Of a DNA stretch of 23,621 nt, positions 8,440 through 15,628 are shown one piece after another. Position 1 is the stretch's first letter; the number at the start of each line of letters is the position of its first letter. A program made the translations under genes and the position numbers. The notes under the pieces are model-generated. The model worked only from the letters and a program-made list of their open reading frames with translations. It searched no databases and was not told where the DNA came from. Origin of the DNA: RGIG9041 sp045541455 (lineage in GTDB: Bacteria > Bacillota > Clostridia > Oscillospirales > QAKW01); assembly GCA_045541455.1 (NCBI GenBank), contig JAZQJA010000044.1, forward strand, positions 1 to 23,621, given 5' to 3'.

Positions 8440-8633
8440 AAGTTTCACAACCACCTATTATAGCGCACCATCATGCACAATTCCGATAACGGAGAATAAC
8501 CGGCAAAGTCTACTGCTAGTTCAACCTGCGACTTGGAAGTGATTTTCAGACAGAACCTACTGATACAGGGCTTTCACTATCCCCTGCTCGCTGTGAAGCT
8601 TCAAAACTGCTTACTGTCTTCCTCATTGTCATT
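8401..8633 (-). promoter_or_regulatory. Isoleucine T-box riboswitch leader of ileS
   Basis: Reading the minus strand from about 8633, the leader shows the stem I GA motif AGCGAG (8592-8587), then GGGG and GTGAAAGCC in the usual spacing. A specifier-loop segment CTGAAAATCACTTCC follows, with ATC at 8543-8541, an isoleucine codon. The T-box core AGGTGGT at 8456-8450 contains TGGT, able to pair with the ACCA end of uncharged tRNA-Ile. The terminator hairpin and U-run come next. Uncharged tRNA-Ile should favour the antiterminator and switch ileS on. The T-box sequence is less canonical than AGGGTGG, but the order of elements and the gene fit well. Confidence 0.9.
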
Positions 8634-8639
8634 TTTTAT

Positions 8640-8668
8640 ATAATAACATACAGTATTTAAAATTTCAA
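8640..8668 (-). promoter_or_regulatory. Promoter of the ileS T-box transcript
   Basis: On the minus strand TTGAAA (8668-8663) is followed after 17 bases by TATTAT (8645-8640). This is a good sigma-A type promoter and places the start near 8633, immediately before the T-box stem I. Confidence 0.7.
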
Positions 8669-8680
8669 GATATAATTTCC

Positions 8681-8708
8681 TTGTTTTTTATAATTTATAT
8701 GCTATAAT
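8681..8708 (+). promoter_or_regulatory. Promoter of azlCD
   Basis: TTGTTT (8681-8686), a 16-base spacer and a perfect TATAAT (8703-8708). The predicted start near 8715 gives a leader of about 24 bases to the azlC ATG. It is divergent from the ileS promoter, and the two -35 elements are only 12 bases apart, so the divergent promoters lie back to back. Confidence 0.65.
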
Positions 8709-8738
8709 TACATCAATATAATTTAAAGGAAACAAAAT

Positions 8739-9431
8739 ATGGACAATACTGTAAAAAAAGTCATTAAAGACACTTTACCAGTAATGGCAGGATACATAGT
8801 GCTCGGCACCGCTTTTGGTATCCTTTTAGAAAGTAAAGGTTATTCTGTTATATGGGCATTTTTAATGAGTTTTTCAATTTATGCTGGCTCAATGCAATTT
8901 GTTGCAGTAGATCTACTTTCAAACGGTGCATCTTTTATTTCAAGTGCAATTATGACTTTACTTGTAAATGCAAGACACTTGTTTTACGGCATTTCAATGT
9001 TAGAAAAATACAAAGGAATGGGGTTTAAAAAACTTTATCTGATATTCTCACTAACAGACGAGACTTATGCTCTTGTATGCAATGATACACCAGAATATGT
9101 CAACTCAAAGAAATACTACTTTTTAGTGTCTCTTTTTAATCAATGTTATTGGATATCAGGAAGTGTTATCGGTTCAATTATTGGCTCTGCAATTACTTTT
9201 AATACCGCCGGAATTGACTTTTCAATGACTGCTCTGTTTGTTGTTATTTTCATTGAACAATTATTTAAAAAAGACAATTTGACACCTGCTATAATCGGTA
9301 TTGGCTGTTCGCTTTTTAGTTTAATGATTTTCGGAACAGATAATTTTTTAATTCCTTCTATGTTATTAATCACTGCTTCTTTGTGTGTATTCGGAATTTT
9401 TTCAAGCAGAAAGGAGCCTAACAATGCATAG
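8739..9431 (+). CDS. azlC: AzlC family branched-chain amino acid exporter, large subunit
   Basis: Multi-pass inner-membrane protein of 230 residues. With AzlD it exports branched-chain amino acids and analogues such as azaleucine. The family block FSIYAGSMQFVAVDLL is present near residues 46-61, after an N-terminal VMAGYIVLGTAFGILLESKG helix. NARHLFYG is also conserved in AzlC. AAAGGA at 8725-8730 supports the ATG at 8739. It overlaps azlD by eight bases. It shares a divergent promoter region with ileS and lies one gene away from livKHMGF, so BCAA efflux is the natural reading. Some AzlCD pairs have other substrates. Confidence 0.92.
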   Translation: MDNTVKKVIKDTLPVMAGYIVLGTAFGILLESKGYSVIWAFLMSFSIYAGSMQFVAVDLLSNGASFISSAIMTLLVNARHLFYGISMLEKYKGMGFKKLYLIFSLTDETYALVCNDTPEYVNSKKYYFLVSLFNQCYWISGSVIGSIIGSAITFNTAGIDFSMTALFVVIFIEQLFKKDNLTPAIIGIGCSLFSLMIFGTDNFLIPSMLLITASLCVFGIFSSRKEPNNA

Positions 9432-9744
9432 TATTATCACAATAATTGTTATTTCAGTAGTAACTCTTTTAACAAGGGCTTTGCCATTTTTGATATTTCC
9501 AGAAAATAAAAAGGCTCCTAGAATAGTTTCTTATCTTAGCAGTGTTTTACCTTGTGCTGTAATGGGTATGCTTGTAATTTACTGTTTGAGGAGTGTAAAC
9601 CCACTTGCTTTCCCACACGGTTTACCTGAATTTATATCAATTATACTTGTTGTAACATTGCATTTATGGAAAAGAAACACGTTAATTAGTATCGGAGCAG
9701 GTACTATATGTTATATGTTATTAATTCAATTAATATTTAATTAA
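9424..9744 (+). CDS. azlD: AzlD family branched-chain amino acid exporter, small subunit
   Basis: Small hydrophobic partner of AzlC, 106 residues from ATG 9424, about four membrane segments. The family motif TLLTRALPFLIFPENKKAP followed by YLSSVLPCAVMGMLVIY is clear. The frame is open from an ATG at 9385, but 9424 is chosen because AAGGAG (9411-9416) lies just before it and the family starts at this point. The stop codon overlaps the left arm of the downstream terminator. Confidence 0.92.
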   Translation: MHSIITIIVISVVTLLTRALPFLIFPENKKAPRIVSYLSSVLPCAVMGMLVIYCLRSVNPLAFPHGLPEFISIILVVTLHLWKRNTLISIGAGTICYMLLIQLIFN

Positions 9745-9775
9745 GAGGAAACAAAGTATTGTTTCCTCTTAATCA
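9741..9775. terminator. Terminator after azlD
   Basis: TTAAGAGGAAACAA (9741-9754) pairs perfectly with TTGTTTCCTCTTAA (9759-9772) around the loop AGTA. The arm includes the azlD stop codon. The tail is only moderately T-rich (AATCATTTATT). Confidence 0.7.
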
Positions 9776-9826
9776 TTTATTACATAAAAAATTCATATCA
9801 TTATATAAAAACTTGGAGTAAATATA

Positions 9827-11635
9827 ATGAAAATCACAGTAGCGTTAGCAGGAAATCCAAACAGCGGTAAGACTACGCTTTTCAACTCTCTTACAGGTTC
9901 AAATCAGCATGTTGGAAATTGGCCGGGGGTAACAGTAGAAAAAATTAGTGGTATTTTAATAGATAATCCGGACATTACGGTTATAGATTTACCGGGAATC
10001 TATTCTCTCTCAATGGCAACAACAGAAGAAAGGATTGCAAAAAAATATTTAACCAACAATAAACCTGATTTAATAATTAATGTAGTTGACTCTACAAATC
10101 TTTGGCGCAGTTTGTTTTTAACAACTCAAATCACAGAACTTAACATTCCAACCATCGTTGCTCTTAATATGTATGATATAGTTGAAAAAACAAACTCTGA
10201 AATCAATTTAAACTTGCTATCACAATATCTCGGATGTAAAACCGTAAAAATTTCCGCACTTAACAATATCGGTATCACTAATCTCTTAAACGAAATTAAT
10301 TTACTTACATCTAATAGAAAACTTTATAAAACAATAAAAACGTCTAACTATTCAACGCCTGAAAAACGCTATGCATATATAGATAAAGTTGTTAAAATGT
10401 GCTATTTAAAAAACAATGACTTTAATAACAGCCAAAACAAAATTGATAAAATTATAACAAACAAATATTTATCACTACCGATATTTGCTCTCATTATGTT
10501 TTTAATTTACTATTTGGCATCATCGCCGTTTATCAAAAGTATTTCAGAATTTATTAGTGAATTTATTTTTGGATATGACTATAGACTATTCACTATTAAA
10601 ACAATAGGTCTTAGCAAGTTTACAACAATATTATTGAATAAGTTAGGATGTAGAAGTTGGATTATCAATTTTATAACCGATGGAATATTAAACGGCGTTC
10701 GTTCTGTTTTGTATTTTATACCACAAATTTTTGTTTTATTTTTTTGCATAGCAATACTTGAAGGTTCGGGATATATGGCAAGAATCGCATATATTACAGA
10801 TGCGCTATTTAAACATTTTGGCATGAGCGGAAAATCAGTCGTGCCTTTAATTTTAGGTACAAGTTGCAGTGTTCCTGCCATTAATGCATCACGTACAATT
10901 GACAGTGAAACCGATAGAAAAATTTCAATTATTACAACTTCATTTATACCTTGCAGCGCCAAACTGCCGATAATACTTTTAATTACATCTACGGTAATGA
11001 AAAATGCCTGGTGGGCGGCACCAAGCATTTATTTTTTATGCATATTTGCTGTTTGTATATCTGCAATATTGCTTAAAAAAACAATATTTAGTAAAAACAA
11101 TAAAACTCCTTTTATTTTAGAGCTTCCACCCTATCGCAAGTTGAGCTTTACCAGCACTTTTAAAAATGCTTTTCAAAAAACTAAAGCTTTTGTAAAAAAA
11201 GCCGGAAGCATTATTTTGGTGAGTAGTGCGTTAATATGGATTTTATCAAATTTCAATTTAAATGGTTATTGCAGCATTGAAAATAGTTTCCTATCAGAAT
11301 TTGGTAAACTTATCTCACCTATTTTTATTCCTTTAGGGTTTGGAAACTGGCAAAGTACTGTAGCAATCATATCTGGCTATCTAGCAAAAGAAAATATAGT
11401 GAGTACACTAAATGTTTTACAAAATTTTTCAATCACTGAAACATTTACTGTTTCAAGCGGTATGTCATTTTTAATTTTTAATATGTTAAGTTTTCCATGT
11501 ATTGCCGCACTCTCTTGCATTTATAAAGAACTTAATAATTTAAAAACATTTATATTTACATTGTTATACCAATTTGGGTTTGCTTATTGTACCTCTCTAA
11601 TTGTTTATACAATTATGAGATTTTTAGGACTATGA
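9827..11635 (+). CDS. feoB: Ferrous iron transporter FeoB
   Basis: Membrane Fe2+ transporter with an N-terminal GTPase domain, 602 residues. G1 is GNPNSGKTT (9-17), then NWPGVTVEK, G3 DLPGIYSLS, G4 NMYD and the G5-like SALNNIGI. After the GTPase and helical region come the gate segments GTSCSVPAINASRTI and IPCSAKLPI, each keeping the conserved cysteine of the two FeoB gate repeats. It is shorter than E. coli FeoB and lacks a C-terminal soluble tail. No feoA or feoC lies beside it, which is unusual but known for some lineages. TTGGAG at 9813-9818 precedes the ATG. Its last 31 bases overlap the 3' end of the convergent M24 peptidase gene, with no terminator between them. Confidence 0.93.
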   Translation: MKITVALAGNPNSGKTTLFNSLTGSNQHVGNWPGVTVEKISGILIDNPDITVIDLPGIYSLSMATTEERIAKKYLTNNKPDLIINVVDSTNLWRSLFLTTQITELNIPTIVALNMYDIVEKTNSEINLNLLSQYLGCKTVKISALNNIGITNLLNEINLLTSNRKLYKTIKTSNYSTPEKRYAYIDKVVKMCYLKNNDFNNSQNKIDKIITNKYLSLPIFALIMFLIYYLASSPFIKSISEFISEFIFGYDYRLFTIKTIGLSKFTTILLNKLGCRSWIINFITDGILNGVRSVLYFIPQIFVLFFCIAILEGSGYMARIAYITDALFKHFGMSGKSVVPLILGTSCSVPAINASRTIDSETDRKISIITTSFIPCSAKLPIILLITSTVMKNAWWAAPSIYFLCIFAVCISAILLKKTIFSKNNKTPFILELPPYRKLSFTSTFKNAFQKTKAFVKKAGSIILVSSALIWILSNFNLNGYCSIENSFLSEFGKLISPIFIPLGFGNWQSTVAIISGYLAKENIVSTLNVLQNFSITETFTVSSGMSFLIFNMLSFPCIAALSCIYKELNNLKTFIFTLLYQFGFAYCTSLIVYTIMRFLGL

Positions 11636-12669
11636 GTCAAATTTTCACAACCATTTTGGGTTACTACAATCATATCTTCAATTCTAACACCAAATTTGTT
11701 TTCAATATAAATACCCGGCTCTACTGTAATTACCATACCTGTTTCCAGCAAGTCGTTACATCTGGTACTAAATCCTGGTGATTCGTGAACATCTATACCA
11801 ATGCTGTGCCCCAAGGAGTGACCAAAACATCCTTCAAAACCTTCATTATAAATAATATTTCTCGCAACGCTATCGATATCTTTACACACTTTTCCGGGTA
11901 ATATACTTTTTATAGCTTCAGACTGCGCTCTAAGAACTGTTTTATAAACAAATTCTTGTTCTTCGCTGATTTTACCAACAGCAACTGTTCTTGTCATATC
12001 AGAGCAATAACCACCATAAATAGCCCCAAAATCCATAGTAATAAAATCACCATTTTGTATAGTGTAATCACCAGGGGTACCGTGAGGCAACGATGTATTC
12101 TTTCCTGCAACTACTATGGAATTAAATGACACACGCTCTGCGCCCATTTTTCTCAAAAAAAACTCCAAATCAAGCATAATATCCTTTTCTGTTCGTCCTT
12201 TTTCAATACGGCTTAATATGTAATTAAAAGTTTCATCAGTAAAAAACTGCGCCTGTTTTATTAAAGAAAGTTCTTTATCATTTTTTATAGATCTCATTTT
12301 CATAATATGAGAATTAATTGTATCATCGCTTAAAATTGTTGCATTAATATGTTTTGATAACAAACCAAACTCTAAAACTGTAGTATTAGCTGTTTCAACA
12401 TATATTTCTTTTATATTTTCCTTATCAATTATCTCATTAATCTCGGAATACAAGTTTGATGATAAAACAACATTTAAATCAGTTATTACATTTTTAGCCT
12501 TTTCAAAATAACGAAAATCTATAAAGAAACTAGCTGAGTTTTTTGTGATAAATATAGTTCCTGCAGACGAACGAAAACCCGTTAAATAAATCCTGTTTGA
12601 AGGGCTTGTAACTATAATTGCCTGAAAATCATCTAATTTTTTACGTAATGAATTAATTCTATTAATCAC
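11605..12669 (-). CDS. M24 family aminopeptidase (Xaa-Pro dipeptidase/aminopeptidase)
   Basis: Cytoplasmic metallopeptidase of 354 residues that would cut dipeptides or peptides with proline in second position. The pita-bread fold metal ligands are all visible: D213 in MDFGAIYGG, D224 in CSDMTRT, H288 in GHSLGHSIGIDVHES, E317 in VEPGIYI and E331 in VRIEDM. The creatinase-type N-terminal domain occupies about residues 1-120. The start is GTG at 12669, one base after the pepD stop, with AGGAG in the pepD end, so translation is probably coupled. PepQ and PepP cannot be separated from sequence alone. The 3' end overlaps feoB by 31 bases. Confidence 0.9.
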   Translation of the reverse strand: MINRINSLRKKLDDFQAIIVTSPSNRIYLTGFRSSAGTIFITKNSASFFIDFRYFEKAKNVITDLNVVLSSNLYSEINEIIDKENIKEIYVETANTTVLEFGLLSKHINATILSDDTINSHIMKMRSIKNDKELSLIKQAQFFTDETFNYILSRIEKGRTEKDIMLDLEFFLRKMGAERVSFNSIVVAGKNTSLPHGTPGDYTIQNGDFITMDFGAIYGGYCSDMTRTVAVGKISEEQEFVYKTVLRAQSEAIKSILPGKVCKDIDSVARNIIYNEGFEGCFGHSLGHSIGIDVHESPGFSTRCNDLLETGMVITVEPGIYIENKFGVRIEDMIVVTQNGCENLTHSPKNLIIV

Positions 12670-12670
12670 T

Positions 12671-14101
12671 TTATATCTCCTTAAGAATTGTGCAAAGAAA
12701 TTTATATGTCCGTTCTACCGAAGCAATTTTCATCTTTTCTTGCGGTGTATGAATATCAAGAATTTCAGGTCCGAAAGACACAGCATCAAGATCGTCAATT
12801 TTATCACATAACAAACCACATTCAAGACCTGCGTGAATTGAAGTGATTTTAGGTTTAAAACCGTATAATTTATTATGAATATCAATCATTTTATCGCGTA
12901 GAGGTGAACTTTTTTTATATTCCCACGCAGGATACTTACCATCAACGCTATAAGTACCTCCATGTTTTTGTGCCAAATCATTCAATTTAACAATTAGGTT
13001 TTCCTTTTGCTCATTAACACTGCTTCTAACCGAATGAGATGTAACAAGTTTACTGTCCGAAATTAAAACCTTGCCAAAATTTACTGATGTTTCGACAAGA
13101 TTTTCAATATCTTTACTCATTCGAACAACTCCGTAAGGGAGTGAAACCAAAAAATCTGTTGCATTTTGAGAAGAAAGTTTATCAAACATATATTCACTAT
13201 TTGAAAAACTTATATCAATAAACAAATCTTTATCATTTTTAATATTAAGGCTATTTTTAAATTCGTCAATGTATTTTTTTATTAATTCAAAATCACAATC
13301 GGTACAAATTTTGGACATACACTCGCGTGTTATTGCATTGTCCTTAAGACCACCTTTTATATCTATTAAATTAAAATCTATTTTTATTGATAAATATCTT
13401 AAAAGATGTGATACAACAACACTTGCATTAAGCCTTCCTTTATCAATTTCAACACCTGAATGACCGCCCTTTAAACCACCAACATGGATTTTATAGGTAA
13501 AAAGCCTTGAATTATCAACTTTATTCAAAGGTATTTGAGAACTACAGCGTGCACCACCGGCACAGCTTACCGTAAGAACGCTTTCTTCTTCAGAATCAAT
13601 ATTGAGCAAAATTTTCGAATCAACAGTAGATAAATCTATGTTTAACGCACCATCCATACCTGTTTCTTCATCTACTGTAAATATAGCATATATTTTGGGA
13701 TGGCTTAATGAATCATCTTCTAAAACAGCAAGTGCCATCGCAACGGCAATACCGTCGTCAGCACCAAGAGTAGTGCCGTTAGCACTTATATAACCATCGT
13801 TTACATAAATAGACAATTCATCATTTTCAAAATCAAATTCATAGTCTGCTTGCTTTTCACAAACCATATCAAGATGGCCTTGAATTATAACACTTTGATG
13901 TTGTTCATAACCGCATGTTGCAGGTTTTTCAATTATAACATTATTCCATTTATCCTGTTTGTATTTTAGCCCTTTTGAAATAGCAAATTCTACGCAAAAA
14001 TCACTAATCCTTTTTGTATTTCCTGAGCCGTGCGGAATTTTACATATTTTCTCAAAATATTCAAACACGGTAGATGGGTTGAGATTTTTCAAAACATTCA
14101 T
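12671..14101 (-). CDS. pepD: Aminoacyl-histidine dipeptidase (PepD, M20C)
   Basis: Cytosolic zinc dipeptidase with broad dipeptide specificity, 476 residues from the ATG at 14101. M20 ligands are visible: H76 and D78 in QGHLDMVCEK, the bridging aspartate in LGADDG, the catalytic E145 and E146 in TVDEETGMDG, an aspartate in LLNIDSEEE, and a C-terminal histidine in SIHAGLECG. The family CAGGARC and GGLKGGHSGVEI segments are present. A GTG at 14107 is in frame, but it lies inside the GAGGTG Shine-Dalgarno (14112-14107), so ATG 14101 is preferred. It is the first gene of a two-gene peptidase operon with the M24 enzyme. Confidence 0.93.
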   Translation of the reverse strand: MNVLKNLNPSTVFEYFEKICKIPHGSGNTKRISDFCVEFAISKGLKYKQDKWNNVIIEKPATCGYEQHQSVIIQGHLDMVCEKQADYEFDFENDELSIYVNDGYISANGTTLGADDGIAVAMALAVLEDDSLSHPKIYAIFTVDEETGMDGALNIDLSTVDSKILLNIDSEEESVLTVSCAGGARCSSQIPLNKVDNSRLFTYKIHVGGLKGGHSGVEIDKGRLNASVVVSHLLRYLSIKIDFNLIDIKGGLKDNAITRECMSKICTDCDFELIKKYIDEFKNSLNIKNDKDLFIDISFSNSEYMFDKLSSQNATDFLVSLPYGVVRMSKDIENLVETSVNFGKVLISDSKLVTSHSVRSSVNEQKENLIVKLNDLAQKHGGTYSVDGKYPAWEYKKSSPLRDKMIDIHNKLYGFKPKITSIHAGLECGLLCDKIDDLDAVSFGPEILDIHTPQEKMKIASVERTYKFLCTILKEI

Positions 14102-14118
14102 ATTCACACCTCATAATT

Positions 14119-14147
14119 ATTCTAATATATTGACTGCATAATATCAA
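14119..14147 (-). promoter_or_regulatory. Promoter of the pepD-M24 operon
   Basis: On the minus strand TTGATA (14147-14142), a 17-base spacer, then TAGAAT (14124-14119). The predicted start near 14112 falls at the edge of the Shine-Dalgarno, giving a 5' leader of only about 11 bases. The match to consensus is good, but the very short leader lowers certainty. Confidence 0.5.
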
Positions 14148-14211
14148 TATTTACTTGCATTTTTTGACGCTTTGTATTACTCTTATATTAATATTTTTTT
14201 GGAGGCGGATT

Positions 14212-14949
14212 ATGGAATTCAGTGTTAACAGTCCGATTATTTATTTAATAGTCGGCATAATTGTTGCCATCGTTCTTGCTCAATCAGTTTATTTTCTTTT
14301 AAAAGCTATAAAACGAAGCAAAACAATATGTATGGACCAACAAAAAATTAAAAAGACAATTATTTCGGCTACTCTTTTTACTATAGCTCCTGCTGTTGCA
14401 ATTGTTATTAGTATTATAGCTCTATCAAAAGATTTAGGATTACCTTTACCTTGGCTTAGGCTTAGTGTTGTAGGTTCAATGTCTTATGAAACAATTGCTG
14501 CAACTAATGCCGAAAGTGCTCTGGGCCTTGTTTTTGGACAAGTAGAGTCGTTAAATGCAACTCAATACGTTACAATTACACTCGTTATGACAATAAGTAT
14601 TATGGTAGGTATATGGCTTGTCCCCCTTATTGCAAAAAAAATGCAAAATGGTATGATTTCAATGGAAAATCGTGATAAAAAGTGGAGTGAATTATTTAAC
14701 TCAGCTATGTTTATCGGTATGATTGCAGCATTTTTAGGATATGTGTTTTGCGATTTTTCAACAATATTCAGTGGCTCGACTGTTGGATTAATACCGGTTG
14801 CTGTTATGGCAGTATCTGCAATTACAATGGCTCTATGTGGAATTGCAATGAATAAACTCAAGTGCAAATGGATGGGAGATTATGCCCTACCAATAAGCCT
14901 TGTTATTGGAATGGCAAGCGCTATACCGATAACTGCTTTTTTAGGATAA
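14212..14949 (+). CDS. DUF5058-like multi-pass membrane protein, probable transporter subunit
   Basis: A 245-residue integral membrane protein with five or six hydrophobic segments. The sequence resembles the uncharacterised DUF5058 family, recognised from its overall layout and the conserved block SVVGSMSYETIAATNAESALG. The frame is open from 14155, but the ATG at 14212 is chosen because a strong GGAGGCGG (14201-14208) lies right before it and the upstream residues are not family-like. A weak promoter TTGACG/TATTAA (14164-14191) lies upstream. It is followed by another membrane protein and an M20 hydrolase, so together they look like a two-subunit carrier feeding or draining the hydrolase. 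That function is inference. Confidence 0.75.
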   Translation: MEFSVNSPIIYLIVGIIVAIVLAQSVYFLLKAIKRSKTICMDQQKIKKTIISATLFTIAPAVAIVISIIALSKDLGLPLPWLRLSVVGSMSYETIAATNAESALGLVFGQVESLNATQYVTITLVMTISIMVGIWLVPLIAKKMQNGMISMENRDKKWSELFNSAMFIGMIAAFLGYVFCDFSTIFSGSTVGLIPVAVMAVSAITMALCGIAMNKLKCKWMGDYALPISLVIGMASAIPITAFLG

Positions 14950-14962
14950 GGAGGAAAAGACT

Positions 14963-15628
14963 ATGAAAAAAGAACTTTCATATATTGATAGCGTACATAG
15001 AGACGGAAGAATATGGAACTTATCTGTAATGGCAGTATTACTTGCTTTTCCTATTGTTATTGCTATCATTTTTAATGTAACTCCTGACTGGAAGGCTCTT
15101 CTTATGGGGCTTATTGCAACAGCTCCAATGTATTGGGCTGTAGGAGTTGTTGAAGTTATAACATATATTCCCATGCTAGGAGCAGGAGGTTCATACCTAT
15201 CTTTTGTTACCGGAAACATTTCTAATTTAAAACTGCCCTGTGCACTAGGCGCTTTAGAGCAAGCCAATGTTAAATCTAATTCTGAAGAAGGCGAAATTAT
15301 TTCAACAATTGCCATAGCGGTATCCAGTATTGTTACCACTTTAATTATTGTAATTGGCGTAATACTTATTGTACCGTTATCTCCTATTTTAAACGCTGAA
15401 ATATTAAAACCTGCCTTTGCACAAATTCTACCTGCACTATTTGGCGGTCTAGGTGTTGTATTTGTATCAAAAAACCTCAAAATTTCAATAGCACCTATTA
15501 CACTTATGCTTATACTTTTTATTACTATTCCTGCACTTAATGAAGGTACAGTAGGTATTATGGTGCCTATTAGCGTGTTATTCACATTATTAGTTACAAG
15601 AATTATGTATAAGAAAGGATTGGTATAA
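14963..15628 (+). CDS. Multi-pass membrane protein, putative partner of the DUF5058-like protein
   Basis: A 221-residue hydrophobic protein with about six membrane segments. I cannot assign a named family with confidence. A distinctive segment near residues 71-93 reads YIPMLGAGGSYLSFVTGNIS and continues NLKLPCA. Its small-residue and polar pattern inside membrane helices is typical of transport sites. A soluble stretch LGALEQANVKSNSEEGEII follows. AAGGAGG (14949-14955) precedes the ATG, 13 bases after the upstream gene. The stop codon abuts the next ATG (TAAATG), so all three genes form one operon. A transporter subunit role is inferred from context. Confidence 0.7.
   Translation: MKKELSYIDSVHRDGRIWNLSVMAVLLAFPIVIAIIFNVTPDWKALLMGLIATAPMYWAVGVVEVITYIPMLGAGGSYLSFVTGNISNLKLPCALGALEQANVKSNSEEGEIISTIAIAVSSIVTTLIIVIGVILIVPLSPILNAEILKPAFAQILPALFGGLGVVFVSKNLKISIAPITLMLILFITIPALNEGTVGIMVPISVLFTLLVTRIMYKKGLV

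Noticed and set aside
8386..8454. Upstream extension of ileS by 23 codons
   Set aside because: These bases form the T-box terminator and T-box core, and a clear GGAGGT precedes the ATG at 8385.
9741..9826. feoB promoter (TTACAT/TATAAA, about 9780-9809)
   Set aside because: The -35 match is weak and the predicted start would fall on the ribosome-binding site, so I do not list it.
12671..14107. GTG start at 14107 for pepD
   Set aside because: The GTG is part of the GAGGTG Shine-Dalgarno; the ATG at 14101 has correct spacing.
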